Virus record (IMG/VR): IMGVR_UViG_3300035661_000261
Coordinates: 1 to 29,801 of that record
Source of the DNA: a virus
Length of the DNA stretch: 29,801 nucleotides
Reading direction: 5' to 3' (one strand)
Of this stretch, positions 1 through 7,803 are shown piece by piece; the first letter of the stretch is position 1; the number at the start of each line of letters is the position of its first letter. Below the pieces are notes generated by a model that worked only from the letters and a program-made list of their open reading frames with translations, had not been told where the DNA came from and ran no database searches. The translations under genes and the position numbers were made by a program.

Positions 1-354
1 CGGGGATACGGGGGCAAGATCAACATGAATGAAGTAGAGGCACTTAAGGCTCGCATCGCAGAGCTTGAGGCGCAAATCGAGGACGCGCGCGTCGATCGCC
101 GCCGTGCCGATCTGTCCGCGCTGTTCGATGCCGTTGGCCGTGACGTTCCGAAGGACGAAAAGCCATATCTGGAAATGAGCGACGCGGCATTTGCAGCCTT
201 CGCCGCCGATCTGAAGGCAGTCGCAAAGCCCGCGCGTGACGCGGCGCTGTTTTCCGCCACCAGCGTTGGCAAAGCCGACGCGGGCAAGCCGGATGACGAT
301 AAGCAGCGCCTGAATGCCCTGCTGTCGGCGGTCGATTCCATCATCAAGTCGTAA
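1..354 (+). CDS. C-terminal end of capsid protease/scaffold protein (partial)
   Basis: The reading frame is open from the first base and stops at 352-354, so the gene is cut by the window edge. An internal ATG at 25 would give a 109-aa product. The visible protein begins with a charged coiled-coil stretch (EVEALKARIAELEAQIED) and is Ala/Asp/Lys-rich with no enzymatic motif, which suits a scaffold. In lambda, the protease gene C contains an in-frame internal start producing the scaffold Nu3 just before D and E; here the same place is occupied directly before D-like and E-like genes. I infer the C-terminal scaffold part of an S49-type protease, possibly also made separately from the ATG at 25. 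The catalytic domain is not in the window, so the assignment rests on position and composition. Confidence 0.6.
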   Translation, partial: RGYGGKINMNEVEALKARIAELEAQIEDARVDRRRADLSALFDAVGRDVPKDEKPYLEMSDAAFAAFAADLKAVAKPARDAALFSATSVGKADAGKPDDDKQRLNALLSAVDSIIKS

Positions 355-366
355 AGGAGCGCAGAA

Positions 367-738
367 ATGCCGATCATGCAAAGCACCGAGGGCCAGTTCC
401 TCAAATACGAAGAAGAACAAGGCTACAGCCGTGACGATGTGATCGTCGCATCCGGCCAAAACATCGCCATCGGCCAAGTGGTCGGGCGCATCACCGCGAG
501 CGGCAAGATCGCCGCCTTCGACCCCGCCGCTGCGGACGGGACGCAGAACGCAATCGGTGTTTCGCTGTCCGCCGTCGATGCGACAGCTGGAGACAAGCCG
601 GGTGTGATCGTGGCCCGTCAAGCCATTGTCGTTGACCGCGACCACTTGGTATGGGGCGGCGCGCCCACCAACGCGCAAAAAGACGCAGCCATCGCTCAAC
701 TCAAGGCGCTGGGCATCCTGGCCCGCGCGACCGTCTAA
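367..738 (+). CDS. Head decoration protein (lambda gpD-like)
   Basis: This 123-aa protein matches the HDPD family (PF02924) in length and layout: an N-terminal strand region (TEGQFLKYEEEQGYSRDDV), the 'GQNIAIGQVVGRIT' strand and a C-terminal 'ARQAIVVDRDHLVWG' segment. In lambda, gpD trimers plug the three-fold positions of the expanded capsid and stabilise it against DNA pressure. AAGGAG at 354-359 lies seven bases before the ATG; a second ATG at 376 is possible. It sits between the scaffold end and the capsid gene, exactly as D lies between Nu3 and E. Confidence 0.9.
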   Translation: MPIMQSTEGQFLKYEEEQGYSRDDVIVASGQNIAIGQVVGRITASGKIAAFDPAAADGTQNAIGVSLSAVDATAGDKPGVIVARQAIVVDRDHLVWGGAPTNAQKDAAIAQLKALGILARATV

Positions 739-750
739 AGGAGGCACCGC

Positions 751-1731
751 ATGTTGCTCAACAACTTCACCAATGCCGAACTGACGGCTGCCATCAACAA
801 GTTCCCGGTTCAGTGGGGCCTGATCGGCCAAATGGGCTTGTTCCCCCAGCGCGGCGTGGCCTCGCGCTCCGTCGTGATCGAGGAAGCCTCCGGCGCGTTG
901 GCCGTGCTGCCCTCGCACGAATGGGGCGGCAACGGCACGACGGCAGGCGCTATCAGCCGCAACACCGTCGCATTCGGCATCAAGCAGACCGTGCATGAGG
1001 ATGTGGTTATGCCGGGCGACGTGCAAGATGTACGCGATTTCGGCGTCGAGGGTATGAACACAGTTGCGTCTGAAGTCGCCCGCCGCTTGCAGCGGATGCG
1101 CGCCAAGCACGACATCACCCTCGAATGGAAGCGCATGGGCGCGCTGAAGGGCCAAGTCACCAATGGCGACGGGTCGGTCATTGCCAACCTGTTCTCGTCC
1201 TTCGGCGTCACCCAGGTGACTGTCGACTTCCTGCTCGGCACGTCTACCACCAGCGTCCTGTCCAAGTGCGCCGACGTTATCAACCAGGTGCAGGACAATC
1301 TCAAGGGCGACACCATGACCGGCGTGACCGCGCTGGTGAGCCCCGAGTTCTACTCGAAGCTGATTGAGCACGACAAGGTGGTTGACGCCTACAAGTACCA
1401 CAGCGAAGCCGCAGCGCGCCTCGGACAAGACATGCGCGGCGGGTTCCAGTTCGGCGGCATCAACTTCGTCGAATACCGTGCATCCGTCAGCGGGAACCGC
1501 TTGATCGCGGCCAACGAAGGCCATGCATTCCCGGTAGGCACGATGGACACCTTCGCCACCTACTTCGCCCCGGCTGACTTCAATGAGACGGTCAACACCA
1601 TCGGCCTGCCGTTCTACGTGAAGCAGTGGGAGCGCGAGGGCGGTCGCGGGATTGTTCTGCACACCCAGTGCAACAGCCTGCCGCTGTGCCATCAACCGTC
1701 GGTTCTGGTCAAACTCACCACCAGCAACTAA
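751..1731 (+). CDS. Major capsid protein (lambda gpE family)
   Basis: This 326-aa protein belongs to the phage major capsid protein E family (PF03864) and has the usual length (lambda E is 341 aa). Typical features are an N-terminal region with 'NNFTNAELTAAINKFP', the 'VHEDVVMPGDVQDVRDFG' segment, a central 'LEWKRMGALKGQV' and a C-terminal 'GTMDTFATYFAPADFNETVNT' block that precedes the 'PFYVKQWE' motif. It forms the HK97-fold capsid shell. AGGAG at 739-743 precedes the ATG. No insertion domain is apparent. The order decoration-capsid-neck genes is that of lambda-like heads. Confidence 0.93.
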   Translation: MLLNNFTNAELTAAINKFPVQWGLIGQMGLFPQRGVASRSVVIEEASGALAVLPSHEWGGNGTTAGAISRNTVAFGIKQTVHEDVVMPGDVQDVRDFGVEGMNTVASEVARRLQRMRAKHDITLEWKRMGALKGQVTNGDGSVIANLFSSFGVTQVTVDFLLGTSTTSVLSKCADVINQVQDNLKGDTMTGVTALVSPEFYSKLIEHDKVVDAYKYHSEAAARLGQDMRGGFQFGGINFVEYRASVSGNRLIAANEGHAFPVGTMDTFATYFAPADFNETVNTIGLPFYVKQWEREGGRGIVLHTQCNSLPLCHQPSVLVKLTTSN

Positions 1732-1734
1732 GCC

Positions 1735-1953
1735 ATGCGCATCATGATCGTGAGGCCGTTCCAAGTGGGAAGCCAGACGCTCAATGCGGGCGTGCTGTGC
1801 GATCCTCCTGAAGCCCTTGCGATCGACTGGATCGCGCAGGGTTATGCGCAGGCTGTGGATCGGGCGTGGCGGGCCACGCCTGCCACGCCAAATCCGGCGC
1901 TGGATGGCATGCTCGACGTGCCGCCATCCAGGGCACGCCGCGCCAAGGGGTAA
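1735..1953 (+). CDS. Small neck-region protein, paralogue of the gene at 3316
   Basis: A 72-aa protein starting three bases after the capsid stop. I do not recognise a named function. Its first 45 residues follow the pattern of the 54-aa product at 3316-3480: a leading strand, a 'P-x-x-x-G' turn, a hydrophobic step ('GVLCDPPEALAIDWIAQGYAQAV' against 'GDLLDVDEPTAQWLIEHGVAEAA'), then a basic or acidic tail. This one ends in Arg/Lys-rich residues (SRARRAKG), the other in Glu/Pro/Lys. In lambda the equivalent place is held by FI, but no homology is evident. Likely a small virion assembly or head-tail joining accessory. Confidence 0.65.
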   Translation: MRIMIVRPFQVGSQTLNAGVLCDPPEALAIDWIAQGYAQAVDRAWRATPATPNPALDGMLDVPPSRARRAKG

Positions 1954-1956
1954 GCA

Positions 1957-2421
1957 ATGCCTATCCTGACGCGCACAGAGTTGGAAACCCGCCTGGGGGC
2001 CGAGACGGTCAAGCAACTGACCGATCTCGAAAACATGGGCGTGGCCAACTCTGCGCGCATCGATGCTGCGCTTGCAGACGCGGAGGCCGAGGTCATGGGC
2101 TATGTGCGAGCCGCAACATCGGATGCCATTCCCGACCCTGCACCGAGCACGCTCAAGCGCCTCGTCGCTATCGTCGCGCACTACAACCTGTGGAACCGTG
2201 CGTGCAAAGAGGACAGCCCGGTATACATCGCATATCGAGACGCAGTGCGCGAATTGCACGGCATTGCGACAGGGAAAGTCGTTCTGTTCGGCTCTACCGA
2301 CGGAGCGGCTGTTCCGCGCGGGGCCGCAGCATGGACGCCCGCGCGGCAGATGACTGACGCAACGCTTGCCAGGATGTTGGCATTCCAGCCAGGAGGTTGC
2401 AATGTTGACAATCACTGTTGA
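1957..2421 (+). CDS. Head-tail connector protein, DUF1320 (Mu gp36-like)
   Basis: The 154-aa product has the layout of DUF1320 (PF07030): an N-terminal helix pair (LTRTELETRLGAETVKQLTD), a helix rich in Ala/Asp (ARIDAALADAEAEVMGYVRA), 'STLKRLVAIVAHYNLW' and a C-terminal portion that is less conserved. Family members are head-completion or adaptor proteins attached to the portal in Mu-like and many siphophages. It overlaps the next gene by 20 bases, suggesting translational coupling. The last residues, after about 140, are cysteine-containing and unlikely to be structurally critical. Confidence 0.8.
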   Translation: MPILTRTELETRLGAETVKQLTDLENMGVANSARIDAALADAEAEVMGYVRAATSDAIPDPAPSTLKRLVAIVAHYNLWNRACKEDSPVYIAYRDAVRELHGIATGKVVLFGSTDGAAVPRGAAAWTPARQMTDATLARMLAFQPGGCNVDNHC

Positions 2422-2884
2422 CGATGCACAAGTCATGGCGGCCCTTGCAAAGCTGCGCTCGCGTGCGGCTGACATGACGCCTGCCATGAAGGACATTGGC
2501 GAGGAACTGGTGTCGCGCATCCTGGACAGTTTCGAGCGCGAGGCGACGCCGTATGGAGAAAAGTGGGCTCCGCTAAAGCCAGCAACCATCCTTGGCCGTG
2601 CGCGTAGGTTCAAGACAGACAAGGCAAAGCAGGCCGCCGTTGACAATCCGCGCATCCTGCAAGACACCGGGTATCTGCGCTCAAGCATCGAGATTCAGAG
2701 TGTCGGCAATGACCATGTGACCGTCTGGTCGCGTGCCGAATATGCCGCCGTGCACCAGTTCGGAAGCACGCGCAAGAACATCCCGGCGCGACCGTTCTTC
2801 CCCGTCCGTGAGGATCGCGCCGATCTTCCGCCAGATTGGCAAGCGGCCATCGTGAACCAAATCAAGCTGCACATGGAGACATGA
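2402..2884 (+). CDS. Tail completion / virion morphogenesis protein (Mu gpG-like)
   Basis: A 160-aa protein of the phage virion morphogenesis family (PF05069). Diagnostic parts are the N-terminal 'MTPAMKDIGEELVSRILDSF' helix, 'P-YGEKWAPLKPAT', 'LQDTGYLRSSIEIQ', 'YAAVHQFGS' and 'IPARPFFPV'. Members connect tail to head or complete the tail tip of the neck (Mu gpG, P2 S). I chose the ATG at 2402 because AGGAGG lies at 2391-2396, whereas the ATG at 2366 would lie deep inside the previous gene without a ribosome site. It is followed three bases later by the gp37-like gene. Confidence 0.85.
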   Translation: MLTITVDDAQVMAALAKLRSRAADMTPAMKDIGEELVSRILDSFEREATPYGEKWAPLKPATILGRARRFKTDKAKQAAVDNPRILQDTGYLRSSIEIQSVGNDHVTVWSRAEYAAVHQFGSTRKNIPARPFFPVREDRADLPPDWQAAIVNQIKLHMET

Positions 2885-2887
2885 CCC

Positions 2888-3319
2888 ATGCTTGAACTCG
2901 AACCGCTCATCCGCCAACGCCTCATAGACACCGTGCCAGCGCTCGCCGGTGTGCACGGCGCGGTATCGCTCGGCGTCGAGGACGTGAGCGGGAAGAAACT
3001 GCCCGCCGCCTTCGTGGTCAGCGACGGGCACAAGGTGCTTGAGGTGACGGCGCAGGGCAAGACAGCGCGCCTAGCCAGCCGATGGCTGGTGGTGGTTGCA
3101 GTGCGCAACGTGCAGCAGGCCGCCCAAGGCGAGGCCGCCCGGGCGGATGCCGCCGATTTGGTGCGAGCCTGCCTGAAATCACTCATGGGATGGCAGCCCG
3201 TGCCCGGATACCAGAGCTTGCAGCCTGTCACCCCGCCAGCTCCGGTCTATGATAGCGGCCTCTTGCTCTACCCGCTGGCCTTCGAGATCGGCGAAGTCAT
3301 CCAGGGAATCGAATCGTGA
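2888..3319 (+). CDS. Tail terminator-like protein (DUF1834 / Mu gp37-like)
   Basis: A 143-aa protein with the pattern of the gp37/DUF1834 and tail-terminator proteins: an N-terminal helix (LEPLIRQRLIDTVPALAGV), a strand region 'LPAAFVVSDG', a helical 'QAAQGEAARADAADLVRACLKSLMGW' and a C-terminal strand 'LLLYPLAFEIGEVI'. Such proteins form the hexameric ring that ends tail polymerisation and joins the head. Its position right after the gpG-like gene and two ORFs before the tail tube supports this. The stop overlaps the GTG start of the next gene by three bases (GTGA). Confidence 0.72.
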   Translation: MLELEPLIRQRLIDTVPALAGVHGAVSLGVEDVSGKKLPAAFVVSDGHKVLEVTAQGKTARLASRWLVVVAVRNVQQAAQGEAARADAADLVRACLKSLMGWQPVPGYQSLQPVTPPAPVYDSGLLLYPLAFEIGEVIQGIES

Positions 3320-3480
3320 TCGTGACCTTGCTCAAACCGCATACCGACGCCGGGGCTGACTACGCGCCCGGCGACCTGCTCGACGTGGACGAACCCACCG
3401 CGCAGTGGCTGATCGAGCACGGCGTGGCCGAAGCCGCACCGGAACCCGAACCAAAGAAACCCACCCGTAAAGGAGATTGA
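3316..3480 (+). CDS. Small protein, second copy of the 1735 family
   Basis: A 54-aa product starting with GTG, overlapping the previous stop (GTGA). It starts 'MIVTLLKPHTDAGADYAPGD' and ends in an acidic/proline/lysine tail (PEPEPKKPTRKGD). The central 'PTAQWLIEHGVAEAA' matches the same part of the 72-aa protein at 1735. An 'AAAGGAG' near the end of the gene serves as ribosome site for the tail tube gene. Function unknown; similar small proteins are commonly found beside tail tube genes in siphophages. Confidence 0.68.
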   Translation: MIVTLLKPHTDAGADYAPGDLLDVDEPTAQWLIEHGVAEAAPEPEPKKPTRKGD

Positions 3481-3482
3481 AC

Positions 3483-4235
3483 ATGGCGTATTTTTCTGGA
3501 CAAGGCCGCGTCTATATTGGACAGCGCGACAGCAACGGCAACCCGCTCGCGTTGCGCTGGCTCGGCAACGTGCCCTCTCTGAAGATTCAACTTAAGACCG
3601 AGACGATGGAGCACAAGGAAGCATACAGCGGCCAGCGCTTCACCGACCTGCAACTCATCAAAAGCAAGGACGGTGAGTTCTCCACCACCGTTGAGGATTT
3701 CAGCCTGGAAAACCTCGAACTGACGCTCTACGGGCAAACCAGCGCGGTCACGGCTGGCACCGTCACGAACGAGGCGCTGCCAACGGGTGCGGTAGCAGGC
3801 GGCATCTACCTGCTCGCGAATCAGTTCGTGTCTGCCGTGACGGTGAAGGACTCGAGCGCGGCCCCGGCAACACTAGTATCCGGCACCGACTATAAGGTGC
3901 ACACCGAGCAGGGCGCGATCGAGCTACTCAATGTGACAGGCTTCACGCAGCCGTTCAAGGTGGACTATAGCTATGGCGCGGCCAAGCGCTTGGCGATGTT
4001 CAAGACGGCGCAGCCTGAGGTATGGCTGCGTTTCGATGGGCTCAACACTGCGGATAGCAACCAGCGAGTCATTGTTGACCTCTACCGCGTGGTACTCAAC
4101 CCGACCAAGGACTTCTCGTTGATCGGCGACGATCTCCAGAAGTTTGAACTCGATGGCCGGGTGTTGGCTGACCTCAGCAAGTCGGACACCGGTCCGCTCG
4201 GCTTGTTTGGCCGGGTGATCCAGGCGAGCGCATAA
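3483..4235 (+). CDS. Major tail tube protein
   Basis: The 250-aa product is beta-strand rich with an N-terminal 'YFSGQGRVYIGQRDSNGNPLALRWLGN' strand pair and 'LKTETMEHKEAYSGQR', a pattern typical of tail tube proteins of Mu/D3112-like and other siphophages. A middle insertion (about residues 85-150, 'GTVTNEALPTGAVAGGIYLL' and following) could be an added immunoglobulin-like or surface domain. It would form stacked hexameric rings around the tape measure. ATG 3483 has AAAGGAG at 3467-3474; the TTG six bases upstream is less likely. No separate tail chaperone gene pair or frameshift slip site is visible before the tape measure. Confidence 0.8.
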   Translation: MAYFSGQGRVYIGQRDSNGNPLALRWLGNVPSLKIQLKTETMEHKEAYSGQRFTDLQLIKSKDGEFSTTVEDFSLENLELTLYGQTSAVTAGTVTNEALPTGAVAGGIYLLANQFVSAVTVKDSSAAPATLVSGTDYKVHTEQGAIELLNVTGFTQPFKVDYSYGAAKRLAMFKTAQPEVWLRFDGLNTADSNQRVIVDLYRVVLNPTKDFSLIGDDLQKFELDGRVLADLSKSDTGPLGLFGRVIQASA

Positions 4236-4262
4236 CGGCTGCGCAGCGGCCTTCAGGTGCAG

Positions 4263-4289
4263 ACGCCGCCGCAACACATGGCGGCGTTT
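4263..4289 (+). terminator. Stem-loop between tail tube and tape measure genes
   Basis: ACGCCGCC (4263-4270) pairs with GGCGGCGT (4280-4287), leaving a 9-base loop. Only three T residues follow, so it is probably a weak or partial terminator that lowers transcription after the highly expressed tube gene, or an mRNA 3'-end stabiliser. It lies in the 92-base gap between the two genes. Confidence 0.45.
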
Positions 4290-4327
4290 GCGCTTCAGAT
4301 GCAGCGATTTGACCAAAGCCAGACCCC

Positions 4328-7300
4328 ATGAGCGACGGGAAAGTAGAGCTTGAGCTTCGGATGGCGACGCAGCAGTTTTCTGCTGCGCTCGAAAAAGCCG
4401 TCTCCGACCTCAAGGCGAAGACCGGCGAGATCAAGGCTGAAGGCGACCAGACCGGGCAGGCGCTCGACCAGGCCTTTCGCGTGCTTGGCATCAAGGGCGT
4501 CCAAGCGGTTGAGGATGAGGTCAAACAGCTACAGGCCGCGCTCAAGACGGTGCGCGAGTCGGCGGATGTGCTGCCTTCGGACAAGGCCGCAGCGGTTGCT
4601 GCCTTCAATGCGCGATTGGCAGAGCTGCGCGGATCGGCATCTGCTGCGGCTCCAGCCGTGCAGGCCGTGGGCCGAGAAACCACAACCGCCTCCGACGCCA
4701 TGTCGGAAGCAGCATCAAAGGCGGCTGCATGGGTGTCCGCAATTGCCGGTATCGGTGCTGCGCTTGACGTTGGTAAGAAGGTTATTGAGACTGGCAGCGA
4801 GTTCCAGACCCTCGGGGTTCGCCTTGAAAACCTGCTGGGCAGCACGCAGAAGGCGACCGAAGCCTTCGACATGATCAAGCGGCTCGCAATTGATACGCCG
4901 TTCGAGGTGACTGCGCTGACCGAGAGCTTCGTCAAGCTCACCGCCTTCGGCATGCAGCCGACCGAGGCGCAAATGCGCGCGCTCTCCGATGTGGCCTCTA
5001 ACCTTGGCGGCGGAACCGAGTCCCTATCGCGCGTGACGCTCGCGCTCGGCCAAGCATGGACAAAGACCAAGCTGGAGGGCCAAGAAATCCTGCAACTCGC
5101 AGAGGCGGGCGTTCCGGTGTGGGACGCGCTGGCGAATGCCACCGGGCGCAGCGTGCCCGAGCTTCAAAAGATGAGCGAGGCCGGCCTGCTGGGCCGCGAT
5201 GTCATCTCCAAGCTGATCGATGAGCTTGGCCGCATGAACGCGGGCGCATCCGACAAACTGATGCGCACCTATGCCGGTGCAGTCAGCAACGCCAAGGATG
5301 CGCTCGCAGAGTTCTTCGACATGGTGTCGCGCTCTGGCGTGCTGGACTTCCTGACAGCGAAGGTTCAGGAACTGCTGGCCGAGTTCGACCGACTGAAGCA
5401 GTCTGGCGCGCTACAGGCCAAGGCCAGGGCCATCGCAGACACCTTCGTGCAGATCGCCACGGGCGTCGAGAGCGCCATGAAAGCTGCGGTGGCGTTCGGC
5501 CCCGTGATGCTCAAGATCGTCGAGGTTGCAGCGGCTCTCAAAGCCGTGAGCATCGCCAGCACGATCTATGAGGCGACGGCGACGATGGTGGGCCTGCGCG
5601 GGGCGGCGACCGGAGCAGCGGCGGCCATGACCGCAACAGCGGCTGAGACGCAGGTTGCCGCGGCAGGCATGGCGACCGCAGCCACGCAGGCTACGGTTCT
5701 CACCGCCATCCTGCGCACGCTGCGCATGGTGTCTGGCGTTGGCCTGGCAATCGGAGTTGCCGAGCTGGTGGGCGAGTTCTTCCGGGCCAAGTCAGCCGCC
5801 GAAGCAGGAGACCGGGCCGTCGCTGCCATGCTCGCAGAAAAGCCCAACACCGGTGCCAAGCGGCAGACCGAAGAGCAAAAGAAGGCGGCAGAGGAAGCGG
5901 CCAAGGCAGCCGTCATGGCCGAGGGCGCAACCCGTGACCTGGTGAAGTCCTTCGACCGCGCGCGCGAGTCTGGTGAGTCGGTAGCCGATGCGCTCAAGAA
6001 AGTACAGCAGGGCCTGGACTTTACCAGCAACGGGCGGCTTGCCAACAGCACCAAGGCGCTTCAGCAATTGCTCGATCAGGGCAAGATCAGCGCCGAGCAA
6101 TTCCGCGAATCCTGGAAAGTAGCTCTCAAAGACGTTGACCTCGCAGAGTTCGCCGTGCGCGCACGTACCGCATTCGATGCGACTAGCGAGGGCGCGAAAC
6201 TCTCGCAGCAGGCCATCGATGCCGGTCTGCGCGAAGCCATCCGCCGCGCCGGTGGCGACTTCGATGTGATTTCTGGCGGCATGGGCAAGGCCGCTCAGCA
6301 AACGGTGCAGGGGGTTGACCTCATCATCGACAACCTGGGCCGCCTAAAGGCGCAAGGCGCGGATGTGTCTGCGGCGCTGAGCTTCGCGTTCAAGAAAGCC
6401 ATCGACACCGCAGACGGCCAGGCCGCGCTTGATGCGCTGCGCGCCCGCATCGAATCCGTGCGCGGCGCACTCGGCAACAAGCTCGCGGACGGCCTGCTCG
6501 ACCAGGCGGCGCAGAAAGCCAGGGAGCTCAAGGCGGCCCTTGACGGCGTGACGCCCGGCATCAACAGCGTGGCAGAGGCCATGAAAACGCTCGGTCTCAA
6601 GAGCCGGGAGGAACTGAGCGCGACCGCCAAGCATGCGCAGGAAGCCTATCAGGTCATCAAGCAAGCCGGGCAGCAGGAAGGCGAGAGCTACGAGGCGTGG
6701 CAGGCCAGGAAGTCCGAGGCCGCGCGCAAGATGGTTGACGCTCTCGTGCAGGCGAATGGCGGAGTGGTGAGTTCGGAAATCCAAGCCAAAGCGGCGGCTG
6801 AGGGGGTGGAGGACGCGTTGAACAAGATCGGCCCTGCTGGCGAGCGCGCCGGGACGCAGGCTGCGGATGGGATGAACAAGCTGACTCAAGCGACGCGCGA
6901 AGCAAATCAGGCGCTTGACGAGCAAGAGCAGCGCAGGAAAAAACTCGAAGGACAGAACGCAGTTGACAACACGCTGATCTATAAGCTGGTGAACAAGCTC
7001 GACTCTGGCACGCTGTCCGAGGCTGATCGCGCCGCCGTGGAGGCGGTCAAGGCCGCCAACGACCAGAACCTACAGCTCACGCGCGACGCATCGCCTGCGC
7101 TGCTTAGCACAGACTTCATGCGCTCGATTCAGCAGCAGCAGGTTCAGGTGCAGCGCATGACTGACTTTCTAGCTGAAAAAGCTCCAGGCGCTCCGGCAAA
7201 AACGCAAGCCGAATCGACAACAACTGCGCAATCTTCTGAGCCACAGCAAACCCGCGTCGCCACCGTGCACCAGGTGCGCATTGATGGCCTGGGGGCCTCT

Positions 7301-7387
7301 CAGTCCGTCATCAACACCGCGAGCGAGTCCGATGCACGCGCGGTTGTTGAGGCGCTGCGCACGGCGTCTCTCCGATCTTCACGTTGA
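4328..7387 (+). CDS. Tail tape measure protein
   Basis: A 1019-aa protein that sets tail length and is ejected during infection. The N-terminal 110 residues are coiled coil (ALEKAVSDLKAKTGEIKAEG). Residues about 150-345 match the tape-measure N-terminal domain (TIGR02675), with 'LLGSTQKATEAFDMIKRLA', 'DTPFEVTALTESFVKL', 'GGGTESLSRVTLALGQAW' and 'ILQLAEAGVPVWDALA'. Hydrophobic segments follow at about 375-420 and 460-500, as expected for membrane-interacting tape measures. The rest is Ala/Glu/Lys-rich helix. By the usual 1.5 angstrom per residue, the tail would be near 150 nm (inference). The ATG has only a weak ribosome site. Confidence 0.93.
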   Translation: MSDGKVELELRMATQQFSAALEKAVSDLKAKTGEIKAEGDQTGQALDQAFRVLGIKGVQAVEDEVKQLQAALKTVRESADVLPSDKAAAVAAFNARLAELRGSASAAAPAVQAVGRETTTASDAMSEAASKAAAWVSAIAGIGAALDVGKKVIETGSEFQTLGVRLENLLGSTQKATEAFDMIKRLAIDTPFEVTALTESFVKLTAFGMQPTEAQMRALSDVASNLGGGTESLSRVTLALGQAWTKTKLEGQEILQLAEAGVPVWDALANATGRSVPELQKMSEAGLLGRDVISKLIDELGRMNAGASDKLMRTYAGAVSNAKDALAEFFDMVSRSGVLDFLTAKVQELLAEFDRLKQSGALQAKARAIADTFVQIATGVESAMKAAVAFGPVMLKIVEVAAALKAVSIASTIYEATATMVGLRGAATGAAAAMTATAAETQVAAAGMATAATQATVLTAILRTLRMVSGVGLAIGVAELVGEFFRAKSAAEAGDRAVAAMLAEKPNTGAKRQTEEQKKAAEEAAKAAVMAEGATRDLVKSFDRARESGESVADALKKVQQGLDFTSNGRLANSTKALQQLLDQGKISAEQFRESWKVALKDVDLAEFAVRARTAFDATSEGAKLSQQAIDAGLREAIRRAGGDFDVISGGMGKAAQQTVQGVDLIIDNLGRLKAQGADVSAALSFAFKKAIDTADGQAALDALRARIESVRGALGNKLADGLLDQAAQKARELKAALDGVTPGINSVAEAMKTLGLKSREELSATAKHAQEAYQVIKQAGQQEGESYEAWQARKSEAARKMVDALVQANGGVVSSEIQAKAAAEGVEDALNKIGPAGERAGTQAADGMNKLTQATREANQALDEQEQRRKKLEGQNAVDNTLIYKLVNKLDSGTLSEADRAAVEAVKAANDQNLQLTRDASPALLSTDFMRSIQQQQVQVQRMTDFLAEKAPGAPAKTQAESTTTAQSSEPQQTRVATVHQVRIDGLGASQSVINTASESDARAVVEALRTASLRSSR

Positions 7388-7389
7388 CC

Positions 7390-7803
7390 ATGATCCTGAA
7401 GAACCTCGCCTCCAATGCGATCGTCACGCTTCCAGACTCGCTGCTGTGGCGTGACGAACACACCTGGCCCGCTGCGGTCAGCAGCACCACATACCTTCTC
7501 AACGGCGCGCTGCTGATCCAGTCCGCAGCGAAGCAGGCAGGGCGGCAAATCACCTTGCAGGCCGATGCCGACATGGCCTGGCTGCTCCGCTCGGATGTGG
7601 ACACGCTGCGCGCTTGGGCGTCAGAGCCAATCACGGTGACCAGCGGGCGATTCCTGCTCACCTTCGCAGACGCACGCAGCTTCACCGTGGCCTTCAGGCA
7701 TGACGAGCGCGGGCTTGAAGCCGAGCCGGTGCTTGGCCTTCCGGCAACCGGCCCGGATGACTGGTATCGAGTGACTTTGAAATTCCTGGAGATTCCTGCA
7801 TGA
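7390..7803 (+). CDS. Tail protein following the tape measure (distal tail-like?)
   Basis: A 137-aa protein starting two bases after the tape measure stop; the alternative TTG at 7384 would overlap that stop. It is mixed alpha/beta with 'LPDSLLWRDEHTWPAAVSST' near the start and 'WYRVTLKFLEIPA' at the end. The ending 'Y-x-V-x-L-x-L-x-E' strand resembles the last strand of short tail-tip ring proteins. Position directly after the tape measure suggests the first ring of the tail tip, analogous to lambda gpM or a distal tail protein, but I cannot name a family from sequence alone. Stop overlaps the next start (ATGA). Confidence 0.6.
   Translation: MILKNLASNAIVTLPDSLLWRDEHTWPAAVSSTTYLLNGALLIQSAAKQAGRQITLQADADMAWLLRSDVDTLRAWASEPITVTSGRFLLTFADARSFTVAFRHDERGLEAEPVLGLPATGPDDWYRVTLKFLEIPA

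Noticed and set aside
4174-5142. A long open frame of 322 aa on the minus strand inside the tape measure gene.
   Set aside because: Ser/Ala-rich low-complexity product, the shadow of GC-rich codons of a clear + strand gene. Same for minus frames at 7311-8285 and 10083-10907.
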